Part shown: one piece after another, positions 1 through 7,305 of the stretch | How positions within the stretch are numbered: the first letter of the stretch is position 1 | How the letters are laid out: each line of letters opens with the position of its first letter | Assembly: GCA_049509395.1 (NCBI GenBank) | Contig: JBEKZY010000013.1 | Coordinates: 1-32,058, forward strand | DNA length: 32,058 bases | Direction of reading: 5' to 3' | Source of the DNA: JBEKIK01 sp049509395 | GTDB lineage: Bacteria; Planctomycetota; Planctomycetia; Pirellulales; Thermoguttaceae | Translations under genes and position numbers: made by a program | The notes under the pieces: generated by a model | What the model was told of the DNA's origin: nothing | Databases searched by the model: none | Seen by the model: only the letters and a program-made list of their open reading frames with translations

Positions 1-126
1 GTCTTGACTTGACAGGACCAGCTTAGTGTGCGGCGTTTTAGCGCCAGCGCGAATGGGAGATTGGTCAAGTCCCACGATTCTAACCACTTGCAACCCTTGA
101 CACGGCTCACTTCATGGGAGTTTGTC

Positions 127-1125
127 ATGTCACGACCAATAACGATGTTTACCGGCCAATGGGCCGATTTGCCCTTGGCCGATTTGGCCCGTAAGTGCAA
201 GGGGTTTGGTTACGACGGCCTGGAATTGGCCTGCTGGGGCGATCACTTCGAGGTCCGCAAGGCCCTGGAAGACAACGGCTATTGTGCCAAAAAAAAGGAG
301 CTTTTGGATAAGAACAACATGCAGGTGTTTGCCATCAGCGCCCATCTGGTCGGCCAGGCGGTGCTGGACAATATCGACGAGCGGCACAAGGCCATTTTGC
401 CCGATTACGTGTGGGGCGACGGCGATCCGGCGGGCGTAAACTCCCGTGCGGCCGAGGAACTGAAAAACACGGCCCGGGCCGCGCAAAAACTGGGCGTGGA
501 GGTGGTCAACGGCTTTACCGGCTCGAGCATTTGGCATTTGATTTACTCTTTTCCGCCGGTGACGGCGGAGATGATCGACGACGGATACAAGCTTTTCGCC
601 GAACGATTCAATCCGATTTTGGACGTATTCGGCGAGTGCGGCGTGAAATTCGCCCTGGAAGTGCATCCCACCGAGATCGCCTTTGATCTTTATTCCGCCC
701 AGCGGGCGTTGGAAGCGGTTGAAAATCGCGAGGAATTCGGTTTTAATTTCGATCCCAGCCATTTGCAGTGGCAAGGCGTCGATCCGGTGGAATTCATACG
801 CGCGTTTCCCGGCCGGATATATCACGTGCACATGAAAGACGCGATTGTAACGCTTAACGGACAGAGTGGAATACTATCGAGCCATTTGAATTTCGGCGAT
901 CCCAGGCGGGGTTGGGATTTCCGTTCGCTGGGCCGGGGCGGAGTGAATTTCGAGGAAATCATCCGCGCATTGAACCACGCCGGCTACACCGGCCCGCTCT
1001 CGGTGGAATGGGAAGACAGCGGCATGGACCGCGACCAGGGCGCGAAAGAGGCCTGCGATTTCGTGAAACGGATCGACTTCGAACCCAGCCGCGTGGCATT
1101 CGACGCCGCTTTCGACAAGCAATAG
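127..1125 (+). CDS. Sugar phosphate isomerase/epimerase family protein (TIM barrel)
   Basis: The 332-residue product reads as an AP-endonuclease-2/xylose-isomerase-like TIM barrel, a family of metal-dependent sugar isomerases, epimerases and inosose dehydratases. The barrel motifs are in order: GYDGLEL (about residue 28), a strand ending ALEVHP with Glu178, NFDPSH with Asp209, HVHMKD with His235, and SVEWED with Glu294. Glu178, Asp209, His235 and Glu294 are the probable metal ligands. There is no signal peptide, so it should be cytoplasmic. I chose the ATG at 127 because GGGAG lies six bases upstream; an in-frame start at 28 would add 33 residues unlike the family. It stands alone, and a G-rich repeat begins at the base after its stop codon. 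The fold is secure, the substrate is not. Confidence 0.9.
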   Translation: MSRPITMFTGQWADLPLADLARKCKGFGYDGLELACWGDHFEVRKALEDNGYCAKKKELLDKNNMQVFAISAHLVGQAVLDNIDERHKAILPDYVWGDGDPAGVNSRAAEELKNTARAAQKLGVEVVNGFTGSSIWHLIYSFPPVTAEMIDDGYKLFAERFNPILDVFGECGVKFALEVHPTEIAFDLYSAQRALEAVENREEFGFNFDPSHLQWQGVDPVEFIRAFPGRIYHVHMKDAIVTLNGQSGILSSHLNFGDPRRGWDFRSLGRGGVNFEEIIRALNHAGYTGPLSVEWEDSGMDRDQGAKEACDFVKRIDFEPSRVAFDAAFDKQ

Positions 1126-1236
1126 GATTCAGGATTCGGGGTTCAGGGTTCAGGAATTCACTATAAAAATAAATCCTAATCTATATATGCTGAACCCTGA
1201 CAACTTAACCCAGATCCCTTAATCTTGAACCCTGCC
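1126..1236. repeat. Inverted pair of TTCAGGGTT-type repeats, pair 1
   Basis: The left arm (1126-1158) is built of TTCAGGATTCGGGG and TTCAGGGTTCAGG units. The right arm (1190-1236) carries the reverse complement as TGAACCCTGA, TTAACCC and TTGAACCCTG. About 30 AT-rich bases lie between the arms. The left arm starts directly after the stop codon of the isomerase gene. Two more inverted pairs of this family occur at 6323/7309 and 24442/24622. Confidence 0.75.
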
Positions 1237-1307
1237 TTCCCTTTTAAAACCCGTATTCCGGCTGTTTTGCGTTTCTTTGAGATTGCATGCTACAATATAT
1301 AGAGAAC

Positions 1308-1331
1308 GCCCGGTGCAAGCGCCGGGGCTAA
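1308..1331. repeat. REP-like hairpin with TAAA tail
   Basis: GCCCGGTG pairs with CGCCGGGGC across a CAAG loop, with one bulged G, and is followed by TAAA. The same plan (C-rich arm ending GGTG, short loop, G-rich arm, TAA tail) is seen at 9658-9684 and, in looser form, at 26038-26065, so this is probably a dispersed palindromic element. A possible sigma-70 promoter lies just upstream (TTGCGT, 18 bases, TACAAT ending near 1296), which would put the hairpin in the 5' leader of the next gene. Confidence 0.5.
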
Positions 1332-1376
1332 ACGGAACAGCGTCTTTAACGATTTTGGCCCTTATCACTGTGATTT

Positions 1377-2864
1377 ATGTGGTTTAAGCCCCGCATTCGT
1401 CGATTAGCGATTTGCATCTATTTAATTGCGTTTTCGGCGGCATTGACTTTGTTCGCATCGAATTGCCCTGCCGCCGCGGACGAACAGGAGCGGGCCGCGC
1501 AAACTTTGCAGGACAAATATGCCGACGAAATAAAGCAGTTGGCCACCTGGTGCGAAGAAAAAGGCCTGAAAGCGGAGGCGCGTCAAACTCTGGCCGTGTT
1601 GGGCCCTCACGATCCATTGAAGTTTTATCTTCCTATTTTACCTGACGACATCGGCCCCGCCAAACTGCCCGAGGGCGCCTCGAAGGACGTGGTGGAGTGG
1701 GATGCGAAGTTTAACAAGTTGCGGCGCGAACAGACAGCCGCGCTGTATGAAATGGCAAAGCACCTGGTGCGGTCTCACCACGCGGGATTGGCCATGGACC
1801 TGGTTCTGGAAGCGGTCCGAGCAAATCCGGACAACGAATCCCTGCGCCGGCTGTTGGGCTATCAAAAATTTCAGAACCAATGGCACACGAACTACGAGGT
1901 GAAAAAATATCACTCGGGCATGGTGTGGAACGACAAGTTCGGCTGGTTGCTTAAGTCCAATGTCCGCCGCTACGAAGACGGCCAGCGATATTTCGAAGGC
2001 AAGTGGATCACCGCCGCCGAGGACGCCCAGCGCCACGGAGAGATCAATTCCGGCTGGGTTATCGAAACCGAGCATTATTCCATACGCACCAATCACAGCA
2101 TCGAGGCGGGAGTAGCTTTGGGAGCGAAACTCGAGGACTTGTATCACCTTTGGGAGCAGATATTTATCCGTTACTTCGCCTCCGACTCCGACGTGATCGC
2201 GCTGTTCGACGGCCACGCCCGAATCCAACATGGAACGCCGATTCAGCTAAAGGTGGTCTGTTTTCGCGATCACGACGAATACATCCACGCGCTGCAGGCG
2301 ATTATGCCCATGGTCGGAATCTCGGTCGGGGCATATCTTGATTCGGTGAAAACCGCCTACTTTTTCGCCGGAAACGGCAGCGACGACAGGACCATCTATC
2401 ACGAGGCCACGCACCAATTATTTCACGAATCGCGCAAGGTGGCCCCCAACGTGGGACGAAAAGGTAATTTCTGGATCATCGAAGGCATCGCCATGTACAT
2501 GGAATCGCTTAAAAAGGAGAACGGCTACTATGAGCTGGGCGGTTTCGACGACCAGCGCATGGTCGCCGCCCGGTTCCGGCTGCTTCACGACCATTTTTAC
2601 GTGCCCCTGGAGCAATTGACCGGCTACGGCATGGAAAAACTGCAAAGCGACCCGAAAATCGCCACGCTATACAGCCAGTCCGCGGGGCTGACGTACTTTC
2701 TTCTTTATTACGATCATGGCCGTTATCGCGACGACCTGGTGTCTTATCTGATCGCGGTTTACACTGGCCGGGACGGACCCGACACCCTGGCCCAACTCAC
2801 CGGCGCCGGGTACACCGAATTGGACAAACAGTATCATGAATTTATGGAAAAAGCTGAAAAATAG
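1377..2864 (+). CDS. Secreted DUF1570-like putative zinc metallopeptidase
   Basis: The 495-residue product has an N-terminal signal peptide (residues 1-35: Arg-rich start, hydrophobic core, then PAAADEQ), so it is exported. The middle resembles planctomycete DUF1570 proteins: a charged N-terminal half rich in helices, then a region with the HEATH motif at residues 342-346. That fits the HExxH zinc motif, and WIIEG places Glu369 23 residues later, the usual gluzincin spacing for a third ligand. A peptidase role is therefore plausible but the substrate is unknown. No Shine-Dalgarno sequence precedes the ATG, which is common in this phylum. It is followed by a convergent gene on the other strand. 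Confidence 0.85.
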   Translation: MWFKPRIRRLAICIYLIAFSAALTLFASNCPAAADEQERAAQTLQDKYADEIKQLATWCEEKGLKAEARQTLAVLGPHDPLKFYLPILPDDIGPAKLPEGASKDVVEWDAKFNKLRREQTAALYEMAKHLVRSHHAGLAMDLVLEAVRANPDNESLRRLLGYQKFQNQWHTNYEVKKYHSGMVWNDKFGWLLKSNVRRYEDGQRYFEGKWITAAEDAQRHGEINSGWVIETEHYSIRTNHSIEAGVALGAKLEDLYHLWEQIFIRYFASDSDVIALFDGHARIQHGTPIQLKVVCFRDHDEYIHALQAIMPMVGISVGAYLDSVKTAYFFAGNGSDDRTIYHEATHQLFHESRKVAPNVGRKGNFWIIEGIAMYMESLKKENGYYELGGFDDQRMVAARFRLLHDHFYVPLEQLTGYGMEKLQSDPKIATLYSQSAGLTYFLLYYDHGRYRDDLVSYLIAVYTGRDGPDTLAQLTGAGYTELDKQYHEFMEKAEK

Positions 2865-2933
2865 TGGGCAGTGGAAGGTGATAGGGTAGAGGTGATCGGG
2901 AATTGAGAATTGGAGATCTATCACCAAGAGCGC

Positions 2934-2951
2934 GAAACCGCAAGCGGTTTC
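2934..2951. terminator. Possible bidirectional terminator hairpin between convergent genes
   Basis: GAAACCGCAAGCGGTTTC is a perfect 18-base palindrome in the 111-bp gap between two convergent genes. A T-rich stretch follows on the plus strand, although it is not a clean U-run. Position and symmetry favour a terminator. Confidence 0.4.
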
Positions 2952-2975
2952 ATTCATCCTTCATTCCTCATCCTT

Positions 2976-3638
2976 TTATTTATCTTCCACCATCTTAGCC
3001 AAGCGGACTACGTGATTGCGCACGACTTCCAGATCGGGGTTAAGCCTCAGTGCGCGGCGGAAGCATTCCAGGGCGGAAACTGGATTTTCCAATTCCATAT
3101 AGGCCTGGCCCATGCTCGTGGCGGCGATGAAATGATAGGGATTTATTTCCAGGCACTCGTGGCAATCGCGAATTGCGTCGGCCAGCCGGCCCAGGCCGTG
3201 ATGGGCAAGAGCGCGTTGATGCCATGCCTCGGCGAACCACGGGCAGCGTTCGATCAGCTTGTTGGCGCGAATGATGACTTCCTTGAATTTCTGAGCGGAG
3301 GCAAGGCGCAAAATTTCCGTCAATTCCTGGCGGTCTTGTTCGCTGCCCATGCGCGTCCAAACCGAACGAATGCCGTTTTCGGCCAATGTGCGAACGGTCC
3401 GGTCGTCGTCCAAAAGCGAGCGGCCCATGGTGTGATTGCACATGTAATCGCCCAAAAAACCCAAAGCCAGCACGGCCGCGCGACGGACTTCGCGGAACTG
3501 GTGCCGCGCCAGCCGCTGCAGCGTGCCCTGCTCATAACGCGCGGAAACCTGGCGGATATAGCCGGCGGAGTCCTGGTTGTCCAGGTACTTCTCGTACAAA
3601 TCCAATAAGTGGGGACTTCGAATTGGGTCGCTATCCAC
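2976..3638 (-). CDS. HEAT/TPR-repeat protein
   Basis: The product is about 220 residues. The N-terminal half has a HEAT-like helical pair (RREVRRAAVLALGFLGDY style, with VRTLAENGIRSVW following). The C-terminal half has TPRs: AWHQRALAHHGLGRLADAI, then AATSMGQAYMELENPVSAL and LRLNPDLE. There is no signal peptide or membrane segment, so it is likely a cytoplasmic adaptor. The frame opens at a TTG at 3656, directly after a stop codon and without a ribosome site. I prefer the GTG at 3638 because GGAG lies eight bases upstream. No catalytic motif is visible and no partner gene is adjacent on the same strand. Confidence 0.85.
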   Translation of the reverse strand: MDSDPIRSPHLLDLYEKYLDNQDSAGYIRQVSARYEQGTLQRLARHQFREVRRAAVLALGFLGDYMCNHTMGRSLLDDDRTVRTLAENGIRSVWTRMGSEQDRQELTEILRLASAQKFKEVIIRANKLIERCPWFAEAWHQRALAHHGLGRLADAIRDCHECLEINPYHFIAATSMGQAYMELENPVSALECFRRALRLNPDLEVVRNHVVRLAKMVEDK

Positions 3639-4085
3639 GCCTGAGTCTCCGGCCAATTACGTCGAGAACGCGAAATACACTTGACGAATGTTAGTTGTAA
3701 AAAAAAGCCTGTTTTCGTCTCAACGATTGTTGACTTAACACATCTTTGATTGTAATCAAGATTCTAAGAAAACGCCAATAAAAAATGCAAACTTCGATTA
3801 AGTGCATCGAAGCCTGCGAATTTGTCGAAAGGCGGCCTTGGCAAAAATTGATAGCCCAGCCTCCGGAGGTGGCAAGGTCCGTTGCAGAAACGATACCAAT
3901 AATGCGACAAACTATGGACCGGCCGGTTTGAAGACACCAAACCAGTTTGCCGAAAGTGCTTATATTCACTTACCGCGATTTTTCTTCGGCCCTTCCGTGC
4001 CAAGCCCTAGGCAGGGTAAAATCAATGGCGCCGGCTTGATAAGCTAACGTAATCGGCAGCATGAAGTTCCATCGCGTGATGTTCC
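3639..4085. other. Divergent intergenic region without a supported gene
   Basis: This 447-bp spacer separates two divergent genes and is AT-rich near 3690-3790. It holds a weak promoter-like pair (TTGACT at 3730, then TAATCA after 17 bases) overlapped by the inverted repeat TTGATT-GT-AATCAA at 3746-3759, which could be an operator. Open frames here (for example 3802-4047) lack codon structure or recognisable motifs. No riboswitch or tRNA was recognised. Confidence 0.4.
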
Positions 4086-5219
4086 ATGAAAACCCAGATC
4101 TGGATATCTGTAATCGTGATTATATCTTGGGGGACGATAACCCCAATATTATGGGGTGCGGCATCCTGGGCTACCGGTCCCGGGCTGCAAAAAAACCTGG
4201 CCGAATCGGTGGATATTCTCTGGGCCGAAAACCCAATGCGTCAGGCCCTGGAAAGCGTGGGTAGAAATAAAAATGTAGCCGTGCTGCTCGACCGGCGAAT
4301 AGATCCCGGCCGGAAAATAGAAATTTCTATCCGCCAAACCCCCCTTAAAGAAGCATTGGAAACAATTGCCCAAAAATACAATTTGGGGATTTCCATGGTC
4401 GGGCCGGTGGTTTACTTCGCGCCGCCCGAGACGGCCCGAACGGTGCGCACGCTGGTGGCGTTGCGCCGGGAAGACGTCCGCCGCCTTGCGCCGGGCGCGG
4501 CGAAAAAGTTTTTCGAGCAGAAATCAATGGTTTGGGACGATCTGGCCACACCGCGGGCTTTGTTGGAAAAACTGGGCAGTGAAAATGGCATCCAGATCGC
4601 CGGTCTGGACCAAATTCCCCACGACCTGTGGGCTGCCGCCGATCTGCCCCCGCTCGACCTGATCGAACGCATTACCTTGATCGCCGGACAATATGATTTG
4701 ACGTTCCAAGTTTCCGCAGACGGCAAGGGGATTACTCTTTTGCCCGTGCCGGAACACGTCGAGTTGGTGCGAACTTATCCGGCCGGGCGGCAATCGCAGG
4801 AAACCGCCAAAAACATTACATCGCTAGCGCCGCAGGCCCGAGTTCACGTCGAAGGCGACAAGATCGTCGTCACGGGCACGGTCGAGGACCACGAACGCAT
4901 ATCCTCGCCGCATCGCCAAACCGAGCGCAGCTCGACCAAGCCGGCCGACGCCGATTTGAACTCCAAACGGTTCACGCTCACCGTGCCCGAACAACCCATC
5001 GGCCTGTTGCTCCAACAACTTGCCCCCCAATTAAACCTGGAATTAAAAATCGATAAAAAAGCCCTGGAGCGGGCCGGCGTTTCACTCGACCAACGGGTAT
5101 CTTTCAGCGTTAAAAATGCGACCGTGGACGAATTGTTGCAGGCCGCGCTAAAGCAGACCCGTTTGAAATTCATGCGTAGGGGAAATGTCGTGCAAATTGA
5201 GCCGTCCGAGGAGAAGTAA
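4086..5219 (+). CDS. Secreted protein with three STN/secretin-N-like modules
   Basis: The 377-residue product starts with a hydrophobic export signal (about residues 5-27). Three regions have the pattern of short secretin/TonB N-terminal (STN-like) modules: residues about 45-115 (PMRQALESVG, then ISIRQTPLKEALETIAQKY and VVYFAPPE), about 150-225 (RALLEKLGSENGIQIAG, then TFQVSADGKGITLLPV), and about 290-375 (PIGLLLQQLAPQLNLEL, then VDELLQAALKQTRLKF and NVVQIEP). No secretin beta-domain follows, so it is not a pore. It is probably a periplasmic protein-protein interaction module. The next gene begins after a one-base gap, and its ribosome site lies inside this gene, so the two are probably translationally coupled. 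Confidence 0.8.
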   Translation: MKTQIWISVIVIISWGTITPILWGAASWATGPGLQKNLAESVDILWAENPMRQALESVGRNKNVAVLLDRRIDPGRKIEISIRQTPLKEALETIAQKYNLGISMVGPVVYFAPPETARTVRTLVALRREDVRRLAPGAAKKFFEQKSMVWDDLATPRALLEKLGSENGIQIAGLDQIPHDLWAAADLPPLDLIERITLIAGQYDLTFQVSADGKGITLLPVPEHVELVRTYPAGRQSQETAKNITSLAPQARVHVEGDKIVVTGTVEDHERISSPHRQTERSSTKPADADLNSKRFTLTVPEQPIGLLLQQLAPQLNLELKIDKKALERAGVSLDQRVSFSVKNATVDELLQAALKQTRLKFMRRGNVVQIEPSEEK

Positions 5220-5220
5220 A

Positions 5221-6363
5221 TTGATTAAGATCTCGAATTTCAATCTCATTTACTGCGTTCTTCTAATTGCCGGTTGTTCTTGGTCCGCACGGCCGCAGTT
5301 CGGTTTGAATACCGAGGGGCGCGATCCGCAGTCAATCAGCCGCGATCAAGCCGCGGCGATGACCGGGGTCTTGGAAAAAATCTTCGGCACACCCGACAAC
5401 CCGGCCGTTCCTGAGGGGGTCGATTTGAACGTGGATTTACTGAAAATGGCGGCCGGGCCGATTGGCAGCGACGCTGACGACCGGCCCTGGGGATTGTATC
5501 GCAAGCATTGCCTTGCCTGCCACGGGCTTTCGGGCGACGGCGCCGGAGCAAACGCCGCGGATCTGGATCCATATCCCCGCGATTTCCGCAACGGAGTGTT
5601 TAAATACGCTTCCACCGCCGGGACGGCAAAATCGCTCAGGGATGATTTGCTGCGCACATTGCGTAGCGGCATTCCCGGCACGGCCATGCCGTCGCTGGCC
5701 AAATTGCCCGACGGGCAAATCGAATCGCTTGTCGAATATGTGAAATATTTGAGCATCCGCGGAGAGACTGAGCTATATCTTTTGCAGACGGTAGTAGATG
5801 AACATGCGGCGTTGCCGCTGGACCGGGAAAAAGTTTTGGCTGAAGGCTTAAGACCGGCGGTCATGTCCTGGAATCGGGCCGCCGACATGGCAGTTGTTCC
5901 GCCGCCTGCGCCGCGCGCCGATACGCTCGATCAGTTGTCAGTTTCCATCGACCGCGGCCGCGAACTTTTTCGCACCATGGGCGGGCAATGCTTCTTGTGT
6001 CACGGCTGGACCGGCAAAGGCGACGGCCAGCGCACCGATCTTTACGATGATTGGAACAAGCGGAAAATTGCGGACACTCCCCAGCAGACCCAAGAACTCG
6101 CTTTGCGTTTTCAACTTGCCGTTCAATCGCTGGAGGCGCGAAATCTGACCGAAGGCGTTTTCCACGGCGGGGACCGGCCGATCGACCTTTACCGGCGGAT
6201 TTCGGCGGGCATTAAAGGCACGCCCATGCCCGCCGCGGGACCGGCCCCGGGCCGTAAGGGAGCACTCTCGGCCGATGACATATGGCACGTCGTTAATTAC
6301 GTGCGCTCTTTGAGCAAAGAGGGCTCAGGGTTCGGGGTTCAGGGTTCGGAAACTGAAAAATGA
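5221..6363 (+). CDS. Diheme cytochrome c lipoprotein
   Basis: From a TTG start at 5221 the product has 380 residues. AGGAG lies seven bases upstream, and this start gives a short lipoprotein signal ending LLIAGC (Cys19). An upstream ATG at 5185 would overlap the previous gene and add a basic stretch, with its ribosome site too close. Two haem-binding CxxCH motifs are visible, CLACH at 97-101 and CFLCH at 257-261. Each is followed by a likely axial methionine (TAMPS, Met156; TPMPA, Met336). It is a class I, two-domain electron carrier anchored to a membrane from the periplasmic side. The last 14 residues (about 367-380, Gly/Ser-rich) are encoded by the G-rich repeat at 6323 and look like an accidental extension. 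Confidence 0.9.
   Translation: MIKISNFNLIYCVLLIAGCSWSARPQFGLNTEGRDPQSISRDQAAAMTGVLEKIFGTPDNPAVPEGVDLNVDLLKMAAGPIGSDADDRPWGLYRKHCLACHGLSGDGAGANAADLDPYPRDFRNGVFKYASTAGTAKSLRDDLLRTLRSGIPGTAMPSLAKLPDGQIESLVEYVKYLSIRGETELYLLQTVVDEHAALPLDREKVLAEGLRPAVMSWNRAADMAVVPPPAPRADTLDQLSVSIDRGRELFRTMGGQCFLCHGWTGKGDGQRTDLYDDWNKRKIADTPQQTQELALRFQLAVQSLEARNLTEGVFHGGDRPIDLYRRISAGIKGTPMPAAGPAPGRKGALSADDIWHVVNYVRSLSKEGSGFGVQGSETEK
6323..6349. repeat. TTCAGGGTT-type repeat, left arm of pair 2 (coding)
   Basis: GCTCAGGGTTCGGGG is followed by TTCAGGGTTCGG. The repeat lies inside the 3' end of the cytochrome gene and supplies its last residues. It is in opposite orientation to the copy at 7309-7340, so the two arms bracket the AT-richer patch 6350-7308. 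Confidence 0.75.
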
Positions 6364-6484
6364 AACTAATTTCTAATTTAAAAAATACCTGGCTGTACCG
6401 CAATCTTCCTTCAACATATCATGGATATATTTACCTTTCGGAAAACCTGAAAAACTTAGCGAATGGTTCTGCAGGAATCAAAAA

Positions 6485-7003
6485 ATGCGTGAGAGTCTGA
6501 AAGCTATAGGTATTTTGGTGTTTCTGATTCTTGGTGTCGCAACCCTCGTTGTGTGGTTAGACGATCGACCGGATAATACAACTTGGATTTTGCGACTGGC
6601 CTTTCCGGCGGTAGCGGGACTTGTTATTTACATGACGACCCACATCAAACCAAAGCCGGACATCATACCAGATTTTCTCTCCAAATATTCTCCATCATAT
6701 TTCGATTGTAGAGGGTTCTGTTTTACCTTTTTTCCATCTCGTGAAAACGATACATTCATGCTCAATATGATTTTTCAAAACAGGTATGAACGGCGCTCAG
6801 TGGTTAAAGTTGCAGTAAGACCTGGCGGTTTATGGTTTCTTGGAGACAAGGCTACGGCCATCTTCCATATTGAATGCGGTCCCGGCTCATTCGGAATGGC
6901 AAATCAGCCGATGGGCATCCCCGCCAAATTTCAAGGGAAAAAACACATGTTCTTTGTAGGAGGTAAGGTATCATATCCGGAAGGAAAGGGTAGAATGCTG
7001 TGA
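6485..7003 (+). CDS. Hypothetical two-TM membrane protein, probably truncated by an in-frame TGA
   Basis: I do not recognise this 172-residue protein. It has two hydrophobic segments near the N-terminus (about residues 7-25 and 37-52), then a soluble domain ending GKVSYPEGKGRML. AGGA lies eight bases before the ATG. Base composition is clearly more AT-rich than the genes on either side, which suggests recent acquisition or relaxed selection. The TGA at 7001-7003 may be premature: the same frame stays open for another 88 codons to a TAA at 7268. Without that TGA the protein would have about 260 residues. No function is assigned. Confidence 0.6.
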   Translation: MRESLKAIGILVFLILGVATLVVWLDDRPDNTTWILRLAFPAVAGLVIYMTTHIKPKPDIIPDFLSKYSPSYFDCRGFCFTFFPSRENDTFMLNMIFQNRYERRSVVKVAVRPGGLWFLGDKATAIFHIECGPGSFGMANQPMGIPAKFQGKKHMFFVGGKVSYPEGKGRML

Positions 7004-7270
7004 TTTCACAATGCAGTGAGAGTTACACGCAATTTGCGTTTCCGAAATAAGTTCATGATAGTTAAGGCCATGTTAGGGTTACTTAGTATGCATCTTTTGC
7101 TGGAAGTACCGGCGAACATTACTATTCAACTGCCTGAAAATGTTGCCGAACTGATTCATGCCAATTCTCAACAATACACAGAAATAATGTGGACTTTGAA
7201 TGATGATTATCCAAGCGATTTCTGGATTAAAGGATTTCCAGATCAAACCAGATGCAGTGAAAGTGCATAA
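7004..7270 (+). pseudogene. In-frame continuation of the 6485 gene after an internal TGA
   Basis: This stretch is in the same frame as 6485-7003 and has no further stop codon until 7268-7270. It could be translated alone from a GTG at 7016 or an ATG at 7055 (MIVKAMLGLLSMHLLLEVP), but neither has a ribosome site. The simplest reading is one gene broken by a nonsense mutation, with readthrough, a sequencing error or a separate small gene as alternatives. The near-identical strings ATGCAGTGAGAGT (7011) and ATGCAGTGAAAGT (7251) sit close to its two ends. Confidence 0.45.
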
Positions 7271-7305
7271 GTCATTTTTTTAATATAAGTTGAAGCATCG
7301 ATCAA

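Noticed and set aside
1126..1236. G-rich repeats as a CRISPR array
   Set aside because: Repeat units are short, imperfect, not evenly spaced and inverted relative to each other; no cas genes are present.
2910..3608. 232-codon open frame on the plus strand opposite the HEAT/TPR gene
   Set aside because: The minus-strand product has clear HEAT and TPR motifs; this frame has no recognisable motif and reads as its shadow.
3838..3960. Cyclic-di-GMP or other riboswitch upstream of the STN gene
   Set aside because: GCCTCCGG is present, but the other conserved parts of the GEMM aptamer are not, and no terminator or anti-terminator pairing was found.
3802..4047. 81-codon frame in the divergent spacer
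   Set aside because: No ribosome site, no motif and composition like non-coding DNA; it does not continue any neighbour.
7001..7003. TGA as a selenocysteine codon
   Set aside because: I see no convincing stem-loop of the bacterial SECIS type directly downstream, no known selenoprotein family, and no Sec machinery in the window. Nonsense mutation is simpler.
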